Assembly: GCA_963768075.1 (NCBI GenBank)
Contig: CAVYHD010000033.1
Coordinates: 744,001-808,000 of the forward strand
Source: QHXW01 sp963768075
GTDB taxonomy: Bacteria > Acidobacteriota > Terriglobia > Bryobacterales > Bryobacteraceae
Direction of reading: 5' to 3'
Length of the DNA stretch: 64,000 nt
This document shows positions 16,371 through 25,539 of this stretch, one piece after another; the stretch's first letter is position 1, and the number at the start of each line of letters is the position of its first letter. The position numbers and the translations under genes were made by a program. Under the pieces are notes generated by a model, which was given only the letters and a program-made list of their open reading frames with translations, was not told the DNA's origin and did no database searches.

Positions 16371-18135
16371 CAATCAGCCGGCCCGCAATCCGCCGCCGCA
16401 GCTCGATGGCATTCACCGGCTCATACTTGGCGAAGCGGCGCAGCACCGCCAGGTTGGCCCGCAAGTTGTCGCCATCCGAGCACGCCGCGAGCACCGTGCG
16501 CGCCGTCACTTCGATGTGCGCCATCGCGTCGCGAACCAGCACTGCGCACATGTCCGCGGCCTGCGCCCCTTTCCCCTGCGCCGCGAGCCTGCGCGTGCGC
16601 AGCAGGGTCGATTCCGCCGCGAACACATCCATCACCACGTCGGTGATGCCGGCCAGTATTTCCTGTTGCTTTTCGAGGTCCATGAGGAATCTCTGGTAAG
16701 CCACGCCCATTAGCAGCAGTGCGATTTTCTTGGCGTTGCCGGCCAGTTTGGTCTCCTCGGCGAACGGGCCGTCGCCCGAGCCAGCGGAAACGCTCGGCCC
16801 GCTCAGCACTTCGCTGAGCACGCCCTGCGCCGCCTTCACCAAACCCAACTGCCCGCGCGCGGCGCGCTTAAGAAGCATGCCGGTCACCAGCATCCGGTTG
16901 ATCTCGTTGGTTCCCTCGAAAATCCGGTTGATGCGCGAATCGCGATACGCGCGCTCCACCGCGTAGTCCTGGTGGTAGCCGTAGCCACCGTGGATCTGCA
17001 CGCCTTCATCCACCACGTAGTCGAGCACCTCCGACGCGTAGACCTTGATGATGGAGCACTCGGCGGCGTACTCCTCCACCGCCTTGAGCATCGTCTCGGA
17101 CGCGTTGGGCTGGCTCCACGAGAAGCCTTCGAGTTGCGCTTCGATCTGCCCCACTACGCGGTACGTCATGCTCTCCGCTGCGAAAATGCGGATCGCCATC
17201 TCGGCCAGTTTGTGCTGGATCATGCCGAACTGCGAAATGGTGGTGCCGAACGCCTTGCGCTCTTTGGCGTACTTGATGGAAATGGCCAGCACGTTTTTCG
17301 AGCCGGCCACGGCGAATGGCCCTAGCTTCAGGCGGCCGACGTTCAGAATGTTAAAGGCGATGATGTGCCCGCGTCCGATTTCGCCAAGGACGTTCTCGAC
17401 TGGCACGTGCACGTTGTCCAGATAGACCGCGGTCGTCGAGCTGCCCTTGATTCCCATCTTCTTTTCTTCATGCCCCGAACTCACGCCCGGGAATGCGCGT
17501 TCGACAAGAAACGCCGTGAACTTTTCGCCGCCGACTTTCGCAAACACCGTAAACAGATCAGCCGCGCCGCCGTTGGTGATCCACATCTTCTGGCCGTTGA
17601 GGATGTAGTGCCGGCCATCGGGACTCAGGTCCGCGCGCGTCTTGGCCGCGAGCGCATCCGATCCTGCCTGCGGTTCGCTGAGAGCGTATGCGGCCAGCAA
17701 CTCGGCTTTGGCGAGCCTCGGCAGGTAGCGCTGCTTCTGCTCCTCGGTGCCGAAATACAGAATCGGCAGCGTGCCGATGCCGGTGTGCGCACCGTGCCAG
17801 CCCGAGTACGAGCCATCCCGCGAAAGCTGCTCGGCCACCACCATAGCCGAGGTCAAGTCCATTTCCATGCCGCCGAATTTCTCGGGGATCAGGATCGCCG
17901 TCAGGCCCAGTTCCGCCGATTTGCGAAGCACCGCAAGCGCCACGCCCGGCTTGTGCTGCTGGATGTCCTCGAGATTCGGTTCCACCTCCTTGCGCCAGAA
18001 CTCGTCCGCGGTGCGCGCGATGGCCCGATGCTCCTCGGTGAGATCTTCGGGCGTGAAAATTTCCTCGGGCGCGCGATCTTCGATCAAAAACGCCCCGCCT
18101 TTGGTTTTGGGAAGTGTGGCTGCCGCAGTTGCCAT
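16348..18135 (-). CDS. acyl-CoA dehydrogenase, long form
   Basis: This 595-residue FAD enzyme catalyses the first step of beta-oxidation. The core dehydrogenase occupies residues 40-430: ALSEPQAGSDALAAKTRA, KMWITNGGAADLFTV and KMGIKGSSTTAVYLDNVHVP are signature segments, and VQIHGGYGYHQDYAVERAYRD contains the family glycine-rich region before the RIFEGTNEINR motif. A helical C-terminal extension of about 150 residues is typical of long/very-long-chain acyl-CoA dehydrogenases. It sits directly after the thiolase gene (five bases). Electron transfer flavoprotein genes are not in the window. Confidence 0.92.
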   Translation of the reverse strand: MATAAATLPKTKGGAFLIEDRAPEEIFTPEDLTEEHRAIARTADEFWRKEVEPNLEDIQQHKPGVALAVLRKSAELGLTAILIPEKFGGMEMDLTSAMVVAEQLSRDGSYSGWHGAHTGIGTLPILYFGTEEQKQRYLPRLAKAELLAAYALSEPQAGSDALAAKTRADLSPDGRHYILNGQKMWITNGGAADLFTVFAKVGGEKFTAFLVERAFPGVSSGHEEKKMGIKGSSTTAVYLDNVHVPVENVLGEIGRGHIIAFNILNVGRLKLGPFAVAGSKNVLAISIKYAKERKAFGTTISQFGMIQHKLAEMAIRIFAAESMTYRVVGQIEAQLEGFSWSQPNASETMLKAVEEYAAECSIIKVYASEVLDYVVDEGVQIHGGYGYHQDYAVERAYRDSRINRIFEGTNEINRMLVTGMLLKRAARGQLGLVKAAQGVLSEVLSGPSVSAGSGDGPFAEETKLAGNAKKIALLLMGVAYQRFLMDLEKQQEILAGITDVVMDVFAAESTLLRTRRLAAQGKGAQAADMCAVLVRDAMAHIEVTARTVLAACSDGDNLRANLAVLRRFAKYEPVNAIELRRRIAGRLIDAERYVV

Positions 18136-18140
18136 GTGCT

Positions 18141-19316
18141 CTAAATCCTTTCAAAAATTCCTGCGGCGCCTTGACCGCCGCCCACGCACATCGTAACCAG
18201 GCCGTACTTCGCTTTGCGCCGTTGCATCTCACGCAGAATGGTCGCGGTGAGCTTCGCGCCCGTGCAGCCCAGCGGATGCCCCAGCGCGATGGCGCCACCG
18301 TTGACATTGACCTTGTCGAGATTCAGCCCCACCCGTTGAATCACCGCCATCGCCTGCACGGCGAACGCCTCGTTCAGCTCGATCACATCGATATCGTCCA
18401 GCTTCAATCCAGCTAGCGCCAGCGCTTTCGGAATCGCCACCACTGGTCCGATTCCCATAATCTCCGGCGGCACACCGCCCGCCGCGAAACTCACAAAGCG
18501 CGCCATCGGCTTGAGCCGCAGCTCCTGCGCCTTTCGGTCCGAAATCACCAGCGCCGCCGCCGCGCCGTCGCTCGTCTGCGAGGAATTACCCGCCGTCACC
18601 GTCCCACTGACTTGAAACACAGGTTTCAGTTTGCCCAGCGCCTCGAGCGACGTATCCTCGCGTGGGCCTTCGTCGCGATCGAAGATTTTGGTCGTCACGT
18701 GAGTCTTGGCGCCGTTGGGAGTCACGGTTTGTACGACGAACGGAACGATCTCGTCGTTGAACTTGCCTTCGGCCTGCGCCCGCGCCGCGTTCTGATGGCT
18801 GCGGAGAGAGAAAGCGTCCTGCTCCTCGCGCGAGATGCCATACTTGCGCTGCAACTGCTCGGCGGTCAGTCCCATGTTCATATAAATCTCGGGGCGATGG
18901 TCGACAAACCAGGGGTTGGGCGCGATTTTGTTGCCGCCGCGCGGAATCAGGCTCATGGATTCGCTGCCGCCCGCGATCACGATGTGCGCGCCACCCGAGC
19001 GGATGCGCTCGGCGGCCATCGCGATGGCCTGCAATCCCGAGCTGCAAAAGCGGTTGATGGTGACTCCCGGGACGATGTCGGGCAGACCCGCGCGCAACGC
19101 GGCCTGCCGCGCCATGTTGTTGCCGGACTCGGCTTCCGGCATTGCGCAGCCCAGGATCACGTCATCCACTTCTTCCCTCGGGACCTCGGGATATTTCTCG
19201 AGCAACGCCCGGATGCACGCCGCCGCCAGGTCATCTGGACGCGAATTGCGCAGCGTGCCCCGCGGCGCCTTTCCCACGGCCGTGCGTAAACAATCAACAA
19301 CAACAGCTTCTTGCAC
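18141..19316 (-). CDS. fadA: acetyl-CoA acyltransferase (3-ketoacyl-CoA thiolase)
   Basis: This 391-residue thiolase is intact and carries all three catalytic blocks: the nucleophile Cys91 in NRFCSSGLQAIAMA, the histidine in GGAIALGHPLGCTGAK and the C-terminal cysteine in VTMCVGGGQGAAG. It cleaves 3-ketoacyl-CoA to acetyl-CoA in the last step of beta-oxidation. The start is GTG 19316. The upstream FadB-like gene (19339-21685) is only 22 bases away but is broken by frame changes, whereas this gene and the following acyl-CoA dehydrogenase are clean. Confidence 0.93.
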   Translation of the reverse strand: MQEAVVVDCLRTAVGKAPRGTLRNSRPDDLAAACIRALLEKYPEVPREEVDDVILGCAMPEAESGNNMARQAALRAGLPDIVPGVTINRFCSSGLQAIAMAAERIRSGGAHIVIAGGSESMSLIPRGGNKIAPNPWFVDHRPEIYMNMGLTAEQLQRKYGISREEQDAFSLRSHQNAARAQAEGKFNDEIVPFVVQTVTPNGAKTHVTTKIFDRDEGPREDTSLEALGKLKPVFQVSGTVTAGNSSQTSDGAAAALVISDRKAQELRLKPMARFVSFAAGGVPPEIMGIGPVVAIPKALALAGLKLDDIDVIELNEAFAVQAMAVIQRVGLNLDKVNVNGGAIALGHPLGCTGAKLTATILREMQRRKAKYGLVTMCVGGGQGAAGIFERI

Positions 19317-19338
19317 TGTGCATGGACATCCTGCCGCT

Positions 19339-21685
19339 CTAATTCCTGAGCGGCTTTCCCGTCTTCAGCATGTGCTGCATGCGCTGCCTGCGTTTCCGGC
19401 CTGCCGCACAGGCTCAAAAACGCCTCGCGCTCCAGATCCAGCAGATACTGTTCGGAAACCGTCTGCTCGCCGGTCAGCCGTCCGCCGCTCAAAACGTACG
19501 CCAGTTTTTCGCCAACCACCGTATCGTACTCGGTGATGTAATGGCCCTGCCGCGCCATGTACAGCGCCCATCTTCAGCAGCGCGATATGTGCTTCGCCGC
19601 CAACATTGATATCCTGCCGCGGCACGCCCGGCGCGTAGTTCTCGCGCCAGCGACGAGCGCTTGCGCTTTGGCGTCCGCGATCAGCCGCTCCGGATTCATG
19701 GAAACCGCGTCGCCATCGCGCAACAGGCCGAGCATGGCGCGCTTCCTCGGCGCTGGTCGAAACCTTGGCATAGCCGATCAGCTCGAAAGCCCGCTCGGCG
19801 TCTCCCAACCGCAGCAACGCTCCTTGCAGCCGCCGCCGCCTGGAATCACGCCCACGCCGGTTTCCACCATGCCCGATGTACAGTTCCGCCGAGGCCTGCA
19901 CCCGCGCCGCATGCAGCGCGATCTCGCAACCGCCGCCCAGCGTCATGCCGAACGGCGCCGCAACCACTGGCTTGGGCGCGTATTTCAGCGCCATATTGGC
20001 TTGTTGAAACGCGCTGACAGCGGCGTTCAGGTCGTCCCACTCGCCCTCTTGCGCGGCCAGCAACACCAGCATCAGGTTCGCGCCCACGCTGAAATTTTCG
20101 CCCTCGTTCGCGATAACCATCGCTTCAAAATTGCGCGTCAGGCTCCTCGAGGCCGGCGTGAATCATGGCGACATGATCGCCGCCAATCGAATTCATCTTG
20201 CTGTGGAACTCCAGGCACAACACGCCATCGCCGATATCCACCAGCGATGCGCCCGGCGTTCTTCTTCACCACTCCCCGCGCCCGCTTGACGTCAGCGAGT
20301 ATCAGTATGCCGGGCCGCTCTTCGATCTCGTCGATAACTCGCGCGGCACAAGTCAAAATATTCTGTGTGAGCCGCGCCATCGTGGTCCGCCGGCCGGTAA
20401 AAGGATTTCGCGCCCGAAGACAGCATGCGTTGCACGTTCTCCGGCAGTGCCCGCCCTTCGCTTTCGATGCGCCGCGCTGTCCCTTCAAAGCCCAGTGCGT
20501 CCCACACCTCGAACGGTCCCAGCTTGTTGGCGTAGCCCCAGCGCATGGCGCGATCGATCTCCACCACGCGATCGGAAATCTCCGGCACCACGCTCGCGGA
20601 GTACAGAAACAGATCACTCAACAGCTTCCACAGAAACGATCCCGCGCGATCCGGCGCAGCCACCAGCATACGCAGCCGCTCGCCCAGGTCCTCGACATTC
20701 TTGGACGCATCCAGCGAGGCGAAGCGCGCCTTGTGCACCGGGTGATACTCCAGCGTCTTCCAATCGATGGCCCAGATCTCTTTGTCCGCGCCCTTCCCCA
20801 CCCGCTTGTAAAGGCCTTGGCCGCGCTTCTCCCCCAGCCAGCCCGCGCTTCACCATCTCATCCAAAAATGGCTGCAGCACGAAGCGGTCGCGCCACGGAT
20901 CGTGCGGCGCCATATCATGCAGGTTGCGCGTCACGAGGGCCCACACGTCCAGCCCCACGATGTCCAGCAGCCGGTAGCTGGCGCTCTTCGGCAGCCCGAT
21001 CGCCGGCCCGGTCAGCGCGTCGATTTCCTCAACGGTGTAATCTGTCCTCCACCGCAATATTGTGGACGGTCGAGCCGAAAAACGTTCCGATGCGGTTAGC
21101 GATGAAGTTTGGCGTGTCTTTGCAAAGCACCACGCCTTTGCCCAGCCGCCGGTCGCCGAACTCGCGCACGAATCCCAACACTTCCGGCATCGTCTCCGCG
21201 CCCGGAATCACCTCCAGCAAGTGCAGATACCGCGGCGGATTGAAAAAGTGCGTGCCCAGGAAATGGCGGCGGAACTCGCTGTCGAAGCCTTCGGCAATCG
21301 CGGCCAGCGGGATGCCGCTCGTGTTGGTGGAAATAATGGTGCCCGGCGTGCGAACGCGATCGAGACTTTGGCCATCAGCTCGCGCTTGATGTCCAGGTTT
21401 TCGGTCACCGCCTCAAGAACCCAATCGCAACCGCCGGATGTCCTTGAGGTTGTCTTCGAAGTTGCCCGGGCGTGACCAGCTTCGCCGCGTCCGGCGTGAA
21501 GAATGCCGTCGGCTTTTGTTTGCCGCGTTCTCGATCCCCGCCAGCGCCGCCGCATTTCGGTTCGGGTTTCCCGGGAGAACAATATCCAGCAATAGCGCCG
21601 GAATCCCCGCATTGGCGAAATGGCCCGCGATGCGCGAGCCCATGGTCCCCGCGCCCAGCACGGCCACTCGTTGGATTGGCTTCAC
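19339..21685 (-). pseudogene. FadB/FadJ-like 3-hydroxyacyl-CoA dehydrogenase/enoyl-CoA hydratase, multiply frameshifted
   Basis: About 780 residues of a bifunctional beta-oxidation protein can be traced, but only by changing frame a dozen times or more. Order of recognisable parts: NAD-binding MKPIQRVAVLGAGTMGSRIAG at the GTG start 21685, then GGCDWVLEAVTENLDIKREL, STNTSGIPLAAIAEGF, VVLCKDTPNFIANRIGTF (hydroxyacyl dehydrogenase), AIEIDRAMRWGYANKLGPFE-like repeat domain near 20560, then the crotonase part with GENFSVGANLMLVLLAA and PFGMTLGGGCEIALHAARVQ. The end is RMQHMLKTGKPLRN with a TAG at 19339. Residues between breaks are well conserved, which suggests indel errors or very recent decay. 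Confidence 0.8.
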
Positions 21686-21737
21686 AGGGGGAGTTTACCG
21701 CGAACCGGGCCGGGCGAGGAACTGGCCTGTGATACTG

Positions 21738-22229
21738 CTAGCTAATCGAAGTCACCGTGATGGTGTCGCCGTTGAGCACGCCCGAAACCTTGGCACGAAT
21801 CGGCTTCCCGGCGGTGAGGTCCTTCGCCCATCCGCTATTCGACTTGAGTGCTTCCGCGGCGCGCGCGCTACCGACCATATCCAACTTCATTACCGGACCG
21901 CCGGCAGTCTGGAGAGCAAACGCGCTGGTCGATGTGTTCACCGGGCAGCTTTGGGCTTGCACGCTGTCCTTTTTATGGCCCTTCTCGGGCCGCCCGGAAT
22001 CCACGCTGCCACTTTTTGCCGTGTCGGTTGCGGCCTGCGACCCTCCGCCGCTGGCGCAATTGGCATCCACTAGAGTCCCGCGCCAATTCTGGATGGCCAC
22101 CGGACTGCTGCCCGGCGATCGTTCCGCTGGCTTGCTAGTCGCGGCCGCCGGCTGCTGCGTATCCGTCTGCGCGAGCGCCGCACCGGATAGGAACACGAGC
22201 GCCGCGAAAGACCCTGCAATTTTTACCAT
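21738..22229 (-). CDS. secreted hypothetical protein
   Basis: This exported protein of 163 residues has a clean signal peptide (MVKIAGSFAALVFLSGAALAQ) and a low-complexity Ser/Thr/Ala-rich middle with two cysteines. The C-terminal segment (DLTAGKPIRAKVSGVLNGDT) resembles the small beta domain seen in many acidobacterial secreted proteins, but I cannot name a family. ATG 22229 has an AGAGG ribosome-binding site seven bases upstream, so it is preferred over the GTG at 22235. It is monocistronic, downstream of nothing on its strand. Confidence 0.75.
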   Translation of the reverse strand: MVKIAGSFAALVFLSGAALAQTDTQQPAAATSKPAERSPGSSPVAIQNWRGTLVDANCASGGGSQAATDTAKSGSVDSGRPEKGHKKDSVQAQSCPVNTSTSAFALQTAGGPVMKLDMVGSARAAEALKSNSGWAKDLTAGKPIRAKVSGVLNGDTITVTSIS

Positions 22230-22374
22230 AAGCACACCTCTCTGCCTTCAGTAAGCATTTTTGCGGCCTCTGTATGCTGGCGTACCCGGCGCGCTCGTAA
22301 CCTCAAATCCTTCAGCCGGTCATGACAGCTGGCGACCGGCTGGTATCATGTACATTTCGGAAGTCCTACCTGGC

Positions 22375-23376
22375 ATGGAATCCAATCCAGCGAAACCCGC
22401 CCACCGAAAGTTCCCGCGCTGGCTCGTCGTTGCCCTTACATACGCCATCTCCATCGCCAGTCTGCTGTGGGCCTTGCGCGGTTACGACTTCTCCCAGATT
22501 CAGGCCGCAATTCTCTCCGTAAGGTGGGGATGGGTGCTGGTGGCGGTGTTGCTCGAGCTCGCCGCTTACGTCGTCCAAGCCTGGCGATGGCTCACACTGC
22601 TCCGTCCCATCGAGCGCATGGGCCTTTGGGAAACGGCGCACGCCATTTTCATCGGCCTGTTTGCCAGCAACGTGCTGCCTTTGCGGCCAGGGGAGCTGAT
22701 CCGCTGCTACCTGCTGGCCGTCTGGGGCGCGATCCCCATCTCACTCACCCTCACGTCGGCAGTCATAGAGCGCGTGCTCGACGGCATCTTCCTGGTCGCT
22801 TCATTCTTCATTTGCGCCTGGTTCGTGAACATGCCGCGCGCTCTGATCGATTTTGTCCAGGTTCTTGCCGTGGGCGTAGCTGCTTTTGCGGCGCTGTTCT
22901 TATACATCCTGTTTCACAAGAAGCACGCCCATTCGTTCCTCTCCAGCCAAACTTGGGGTAAGAAGTTTCTTCAAGTTCTGGATCAAGTTCATCAGATGGG
23001 CAATCGGCGCACGCTGTCGGAAGCTTTCGGCATCACAGTTCTCTATTGGCTGTTGCAGGCTATTTCGGTATGGGCGCTGCTGCGTAGCTACGAAATGGAT
23101 CTCTCCGTGTTGCAAGCCTCGGTGATAATGCTGATCAAGTCGATCGGTACCTCGATTCCCAGCGCTCCCGGCAATCTGGGTGTATTCCAGTCCGTGGTCC
23201 GAATGGCGCTGACATTATTTAACGTCGAACCGAGCGTCGCCGTGGAACTGTCGGTGTTGATGTGGGCGGCCATGACCCTGCCGCTATTGATCGTCGGATT
23301 CATCGCGGTCTTCCTCACCGGTTCGAGCCTCCGCGACATCCACCACCACGCGCACACGCACCGCCAATCTCGCTGA
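22375..23376 (+). CDS. flippase-like/lysylphosphatidylglycerol synthase transmembrane-family protein (UPF0104)
   Basis: This polytopic inner-membrane protein of about 333 residues has roughly eight hydrophobic segments, starting at WLVVALTYAISIASLLWAL. Family-typical features are RWLTLLRPIERMGLWET, the loop FASNVLPLRPGELIRCYLL with the conserved N-x-x-L-P-x-R-x-G-E core, and SIPSAPGNLGVFQSVV. These are the signatures of the LPG synthase TM/flippase-like family (UPF0104), whose members are thought to move or modify lipid-linked substrates. The start could be ATG 22348 or 22375; I prefer the latter because a GGAAG lies 11 bases upstream. The C-terminus is histidine-rich. Confidence 0.85.
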   Translation: MESNPAKPAHRKFPRWLVVALTYAISIASLLWALRGYDFSQIQAAILSVRWGWVLVAVLLELAAYVVQAWRWLTLLRPIERMGLWETAHAIFIGLFASNVLPLRPGELIRCYLLAVWGAIPISLTLTSAVIERVLDGIFLVASFFICAWFVNMPRALIDFVQVLAVGVAAFAALFLYILFHKKHAHSFLSSQTWGKKFLQVLDQVHQMGNRRTLSEAFGITVLYWLLQAISVWALLRSYEMDLSVLQASVIMLIKSIGTSIPSAPGNLGVFQSVVRMALTLFNVEPSVAVELSVLMWAAMTLPLLIVGFIAVFLTGSSLRDIHHHAHTHRQSR

Positions 23377-23391
23377 TATAATTCCCCCGTC

Positions 23392-24263
23392 ATGTTAAAA
23401 ATTACCCTGCTGTCCTTTGTCTGCGCCGCCGTGTTGTTGGCCCAGGATTCCGACGGCAAGCTCCGCATCATTGCCTTCGGAGCGCATCCCGATGATTGCG
23501 ACATCCGCGCGGCCGGCACCGCCGCCCTGTTCGCTCAGATGGGCCACCACGTGAAGTTCGTGTCCGTCACCAATGGCGACGCCGGCCATCAAAGCGAAGG
23601 TGGCGGCATGCTCGCCAAGCGCCGCCGCGCCGAAGCCATCGAATCCGGGCGCCGCCTGGGCGTACCTACGAAGTGCTCGACAATCACGATGGCGAACTGC
23701 TGCCCACTCTCAATGTGCGCCAGCAGATCATCCGCGAGATCCGCCAGTGGAAGGCCGACATCGTGCTCGCGCCGCGCCCCAACGACTACCACCCCGACCA
23801 TCGCTACACCGGCGTGCTCGTGCAGGACGCCGCCTACATGGTGGTCGTACCTAACGTCTGCCCCGACACTCCGCCGCTGCACGATAACCCCGTCTTTTTC
23901 TATTTCGAAGACAACTTCCAGCGCCCCAACCCCTTCCGCCCCGATATCTCCATCGCCATTGATTCCGTATTCGAGAAGAAGATCTCCGCGCTCGACGCGC
24001 ATGTCTCCCAGGTCTACGAATGGCTGCCCTGGGTGGATCACACGCTGGACCAGGTTCCCAAAGATGTGGTCGAACGCAAGCAGTGGCTGGCCTCCCGCCG
24101 CGAGCCGCCTATCAGTCCCGCCGTGCGCAAGGCACTCGAGAAATCGTACGGAGCCGAAAAAGCCGCCAGCGTAAAGGTCGCTGAGTCGTTCGAACTCTGC
24201 GAGTACGGCAAGCAGCCAAGTGACGACCAGTTGCGCCGCCTCTTCCCCATGCTGGGGAAGTAA
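23392..24263 (+). pseudogene. LmbE/PIG-L family deacetylase, frameshifted
   Basis: This exported PIG-L/LmbE-type zinc amidase contains the zinc motif AFGAHPDDCDIRAAGTAALF (H-P-D-D) after a signal peptide. The frame carrying it ends being sensible near GRRLGV, and the rest (TYEVLDNHDGELLPTLNVRQ, RPNDYHPDHRYTGVLVQDAA with the second histidine pair) lies in another frame. The break is at about 23663-23668 and the interval is one base short of a multiple of three, consistent with one missing base; the repaired product has 290 residues. It follows the membrane protein by 15 bases. A sequencing error or recent mutation cannot be separated here. Confidence 0.75.
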
Positions 24264-24282
24264 GACGATCGCCCATACTGAA

Positions 24283-24311
24283 TTGTATTCTTACAGTCTC
24301 TCTTGTATTCT
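24283..24311 (+). promoter_or_regulatory. direct repeats upstream of AbrB/VapC pair
   Basis: The nonamer TTGTATTCT occurs at 24283-24291 and again at 24303-24311, exactly 20 bases apart start to start (about two helical turns), immediately upstream of the antitoxin ATG at 24326. This spacing fits two sites on the same DNA face bound by a repressor dimer or tetramer, possibly the antitoxin itself. Function is inferred only from position. Confidence 0.35.
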
Positions 24312-24325
24312 GGATGAGAGGCTGT

Positions 24326-24562
24326 ATGAAGAGCACCGTGACCAGTCGAGGTCAAACGGTCGTCCCGGCGGAGCTGCGGCGCCGGTACGCGGTCGAAGCC
24401 GGTACCACTCTGGAATGGGTCGATACCGGTCACGATATCCGGGTGATTCCGCTCCCCGCTGACATCATCGGAGCACTGCGTGGCAGCGCCAGGCGTCAAG
24501 GGCTCGTTTCGAAGCTGCTGAAGGCCCGCCAGAAAGATCGCTTGCTTGAAAAACGGCGATAG
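24326..24562 (+). CDS. AbrB/SpoVT-type antitoxin
   Basis: This 78-residue swapped-hairpin DNA-binding protein opens MKSTVTSRGQTVVPAELRRR followed by YAVEAGTTLEWVDTG, the standard AbrB/MazE fold seen in VapB antitoxins. The basic C-terminus (KLLKARQKDRLLEKRR) should contact the toxin. ATG 24326 is preferred over an in-frame upstream ATG at 24314. It overlaps the PIN toxin by 17 bases. Regulation through the direct repeats just upstream is plausible. Confidence 0.85.
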   Translation: MKSTVTSRGQTVVPAELRRRYAVEAGTTLEWVDTGHDIRVIPLPADIIGALRGSARRQGLVSKLLKARQKDRLLEKRR

Positions 24563-24980
24563 CCAAAGCCAGGGCGCTTCTTACGTCTTGGACAGCTCGG
24601 CTCTCCTCACATTGATTGAAGACGAGCCCGGAGCGGATCGCGTTGAGCAACTCCTCCGCAAGCATGCAGTACTCCTCCCGTTCGTGGTTCTCCTCGAGAT
24701 CTTTTACATTAGCCTCCAGGAACAGAGTGAGGAAAAGGCCAACGCTCGCTACGCCATGCTCAAAGCGTTGGACGTCACCTTTCTCAACGAGGTCACGGAG
24801 CCTGTACTGCTCCGCGCGGCACAAATGAAAGCGTACACGCGGGTTTCTTTGGCGGACTCCCTCATCGCCGCCTTTGCGGCCGAGAAGGGAGCTGTGCTGG
24901 TTCACAAGGATCCCGAGTTTGCAGCCCTAAAAGACCAGCTGCGGCTGGAGGCTCTTCCATACAAGGCTCAAAAGCGCTGA
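24546..24980 (+). CDS. PIN domain toxin (VapC-like)
   Basis: This 144-residue PIN ribonuclease is paired with the AbrB-type antitoxin. Acidic residues are in SYVLDSSALLTLIEDE (first Asp plus Glu), LPFVVLLEIFYI (Glu), VSLADSLIAAFAAE (Asp) and VLVHKDPEFAALK (last Asp). A TTG start at 24546 gives the 17-base overlap with the antitoxin; a later start would remove only non-conserved residues. This is the third toxin-antitoxin pair in the first 25 kb. The convergent cupin gene ends 20 bases further. Confidence 0.82.
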   Translation: MKNGDSQSQGASYVLDSSALLTLIEDEPGADRVEQLLRKHAVLLPFVVLLEIFYISLQEQSEEKANARYAMLKALDVTFLNEVTEPVLLRAAQMKAYTRVSLADSLIAAFAAEKGAVLVHKDPEFAALKDQLRLEALPYKAQKR

Positions 24981-25000
24981 GTGTGCGCCAGCCTCGGCTT

Positions 25001-25468
25001 CTACTCGCCGCCACGCGGATGAAACAAATCCACGCCCGCTGACTGTGGCTCCGGACTTTCGATGTCCAGATTGACCACCACCGGCTCCTGCCCGCTCCGC
25101 ACCACCACGGCCTCCACCGGCTCGTCCCGTCGCGCGTTAATCTCCTGGTGCGGAACGTACGGCGGCACATAGATGAAATCGCCCGGGCCGGCTTCGTCCA
25201 CGTACTCCAGCTTCTCACCCCAGCGAAACCGCGCACGCCCCCGGACGATATAGAGCACCGTCTCCAGTTCGCCGTGGTGATGCGCTCCGCTCTTCGCGTC
25301 CGGCTGCACCACCACCGTTCCCGCCCACAGTTTTGACGCGCCTGTCGTCGCCTGGGTGATTGCCGCCACTCGCGTCATGCCCGCTGTCTGCGGCGTATTC
25401 GTGTCCAGTTCGCCGGCGCGGACAATCCGGATTCCGTGCGCCTTCCAATCGCCTCTCTGTCCGTCCAT
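25001..25468 (-). CDS. cupin domain protein
   Basis: This 155-residue protein has a single cupin barrel: KSGAHHHGELETVLYIVRGR supplies the histidine pair and glutamate of motif 1, and PGDFIYVPPYVPHQEINARR the histidine of motif 2. The extra N-terminal region contains a short helical segment before the barrel. This pattern is common in small metal-dependent cupins, and neither metal nor substrate can be named. It diverges from the secreted hydrolase-like gene at 25540, with 71 bases between. Confidence 0.8.
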   Translation of the reverse strand: MDGQRGDWKAHGIRIVRAGELDTNTPQTAGMTRVAAITQATTGASKLWAGTVVVQPDAKSGAHHHGELETVLYIVRGRARFRWGEKLEYVDEAGPGDFIYVPPYVPHQEINARRDEPVEAVVVRSGQEPVVVNLDIESPEPQSAGVDLFHPRGGE

Positions 25469-25539
25469 TCCGACATCCTACCAGCGCTCCGCCCCAAAAC
25501 CGCTGCAACTTGCCGGCGCGCCGAGCGTCCAATTCCTCT

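Noticed and set aside
19557..21389. 610-codon open frame on the plus strand
   Set aside because: It is antisense to the FadB-like gene; composition is Arg/Pro/Ala-rich as expected of shadow frames in GC-rich DNA, and the minus strand carries clear family sequence.
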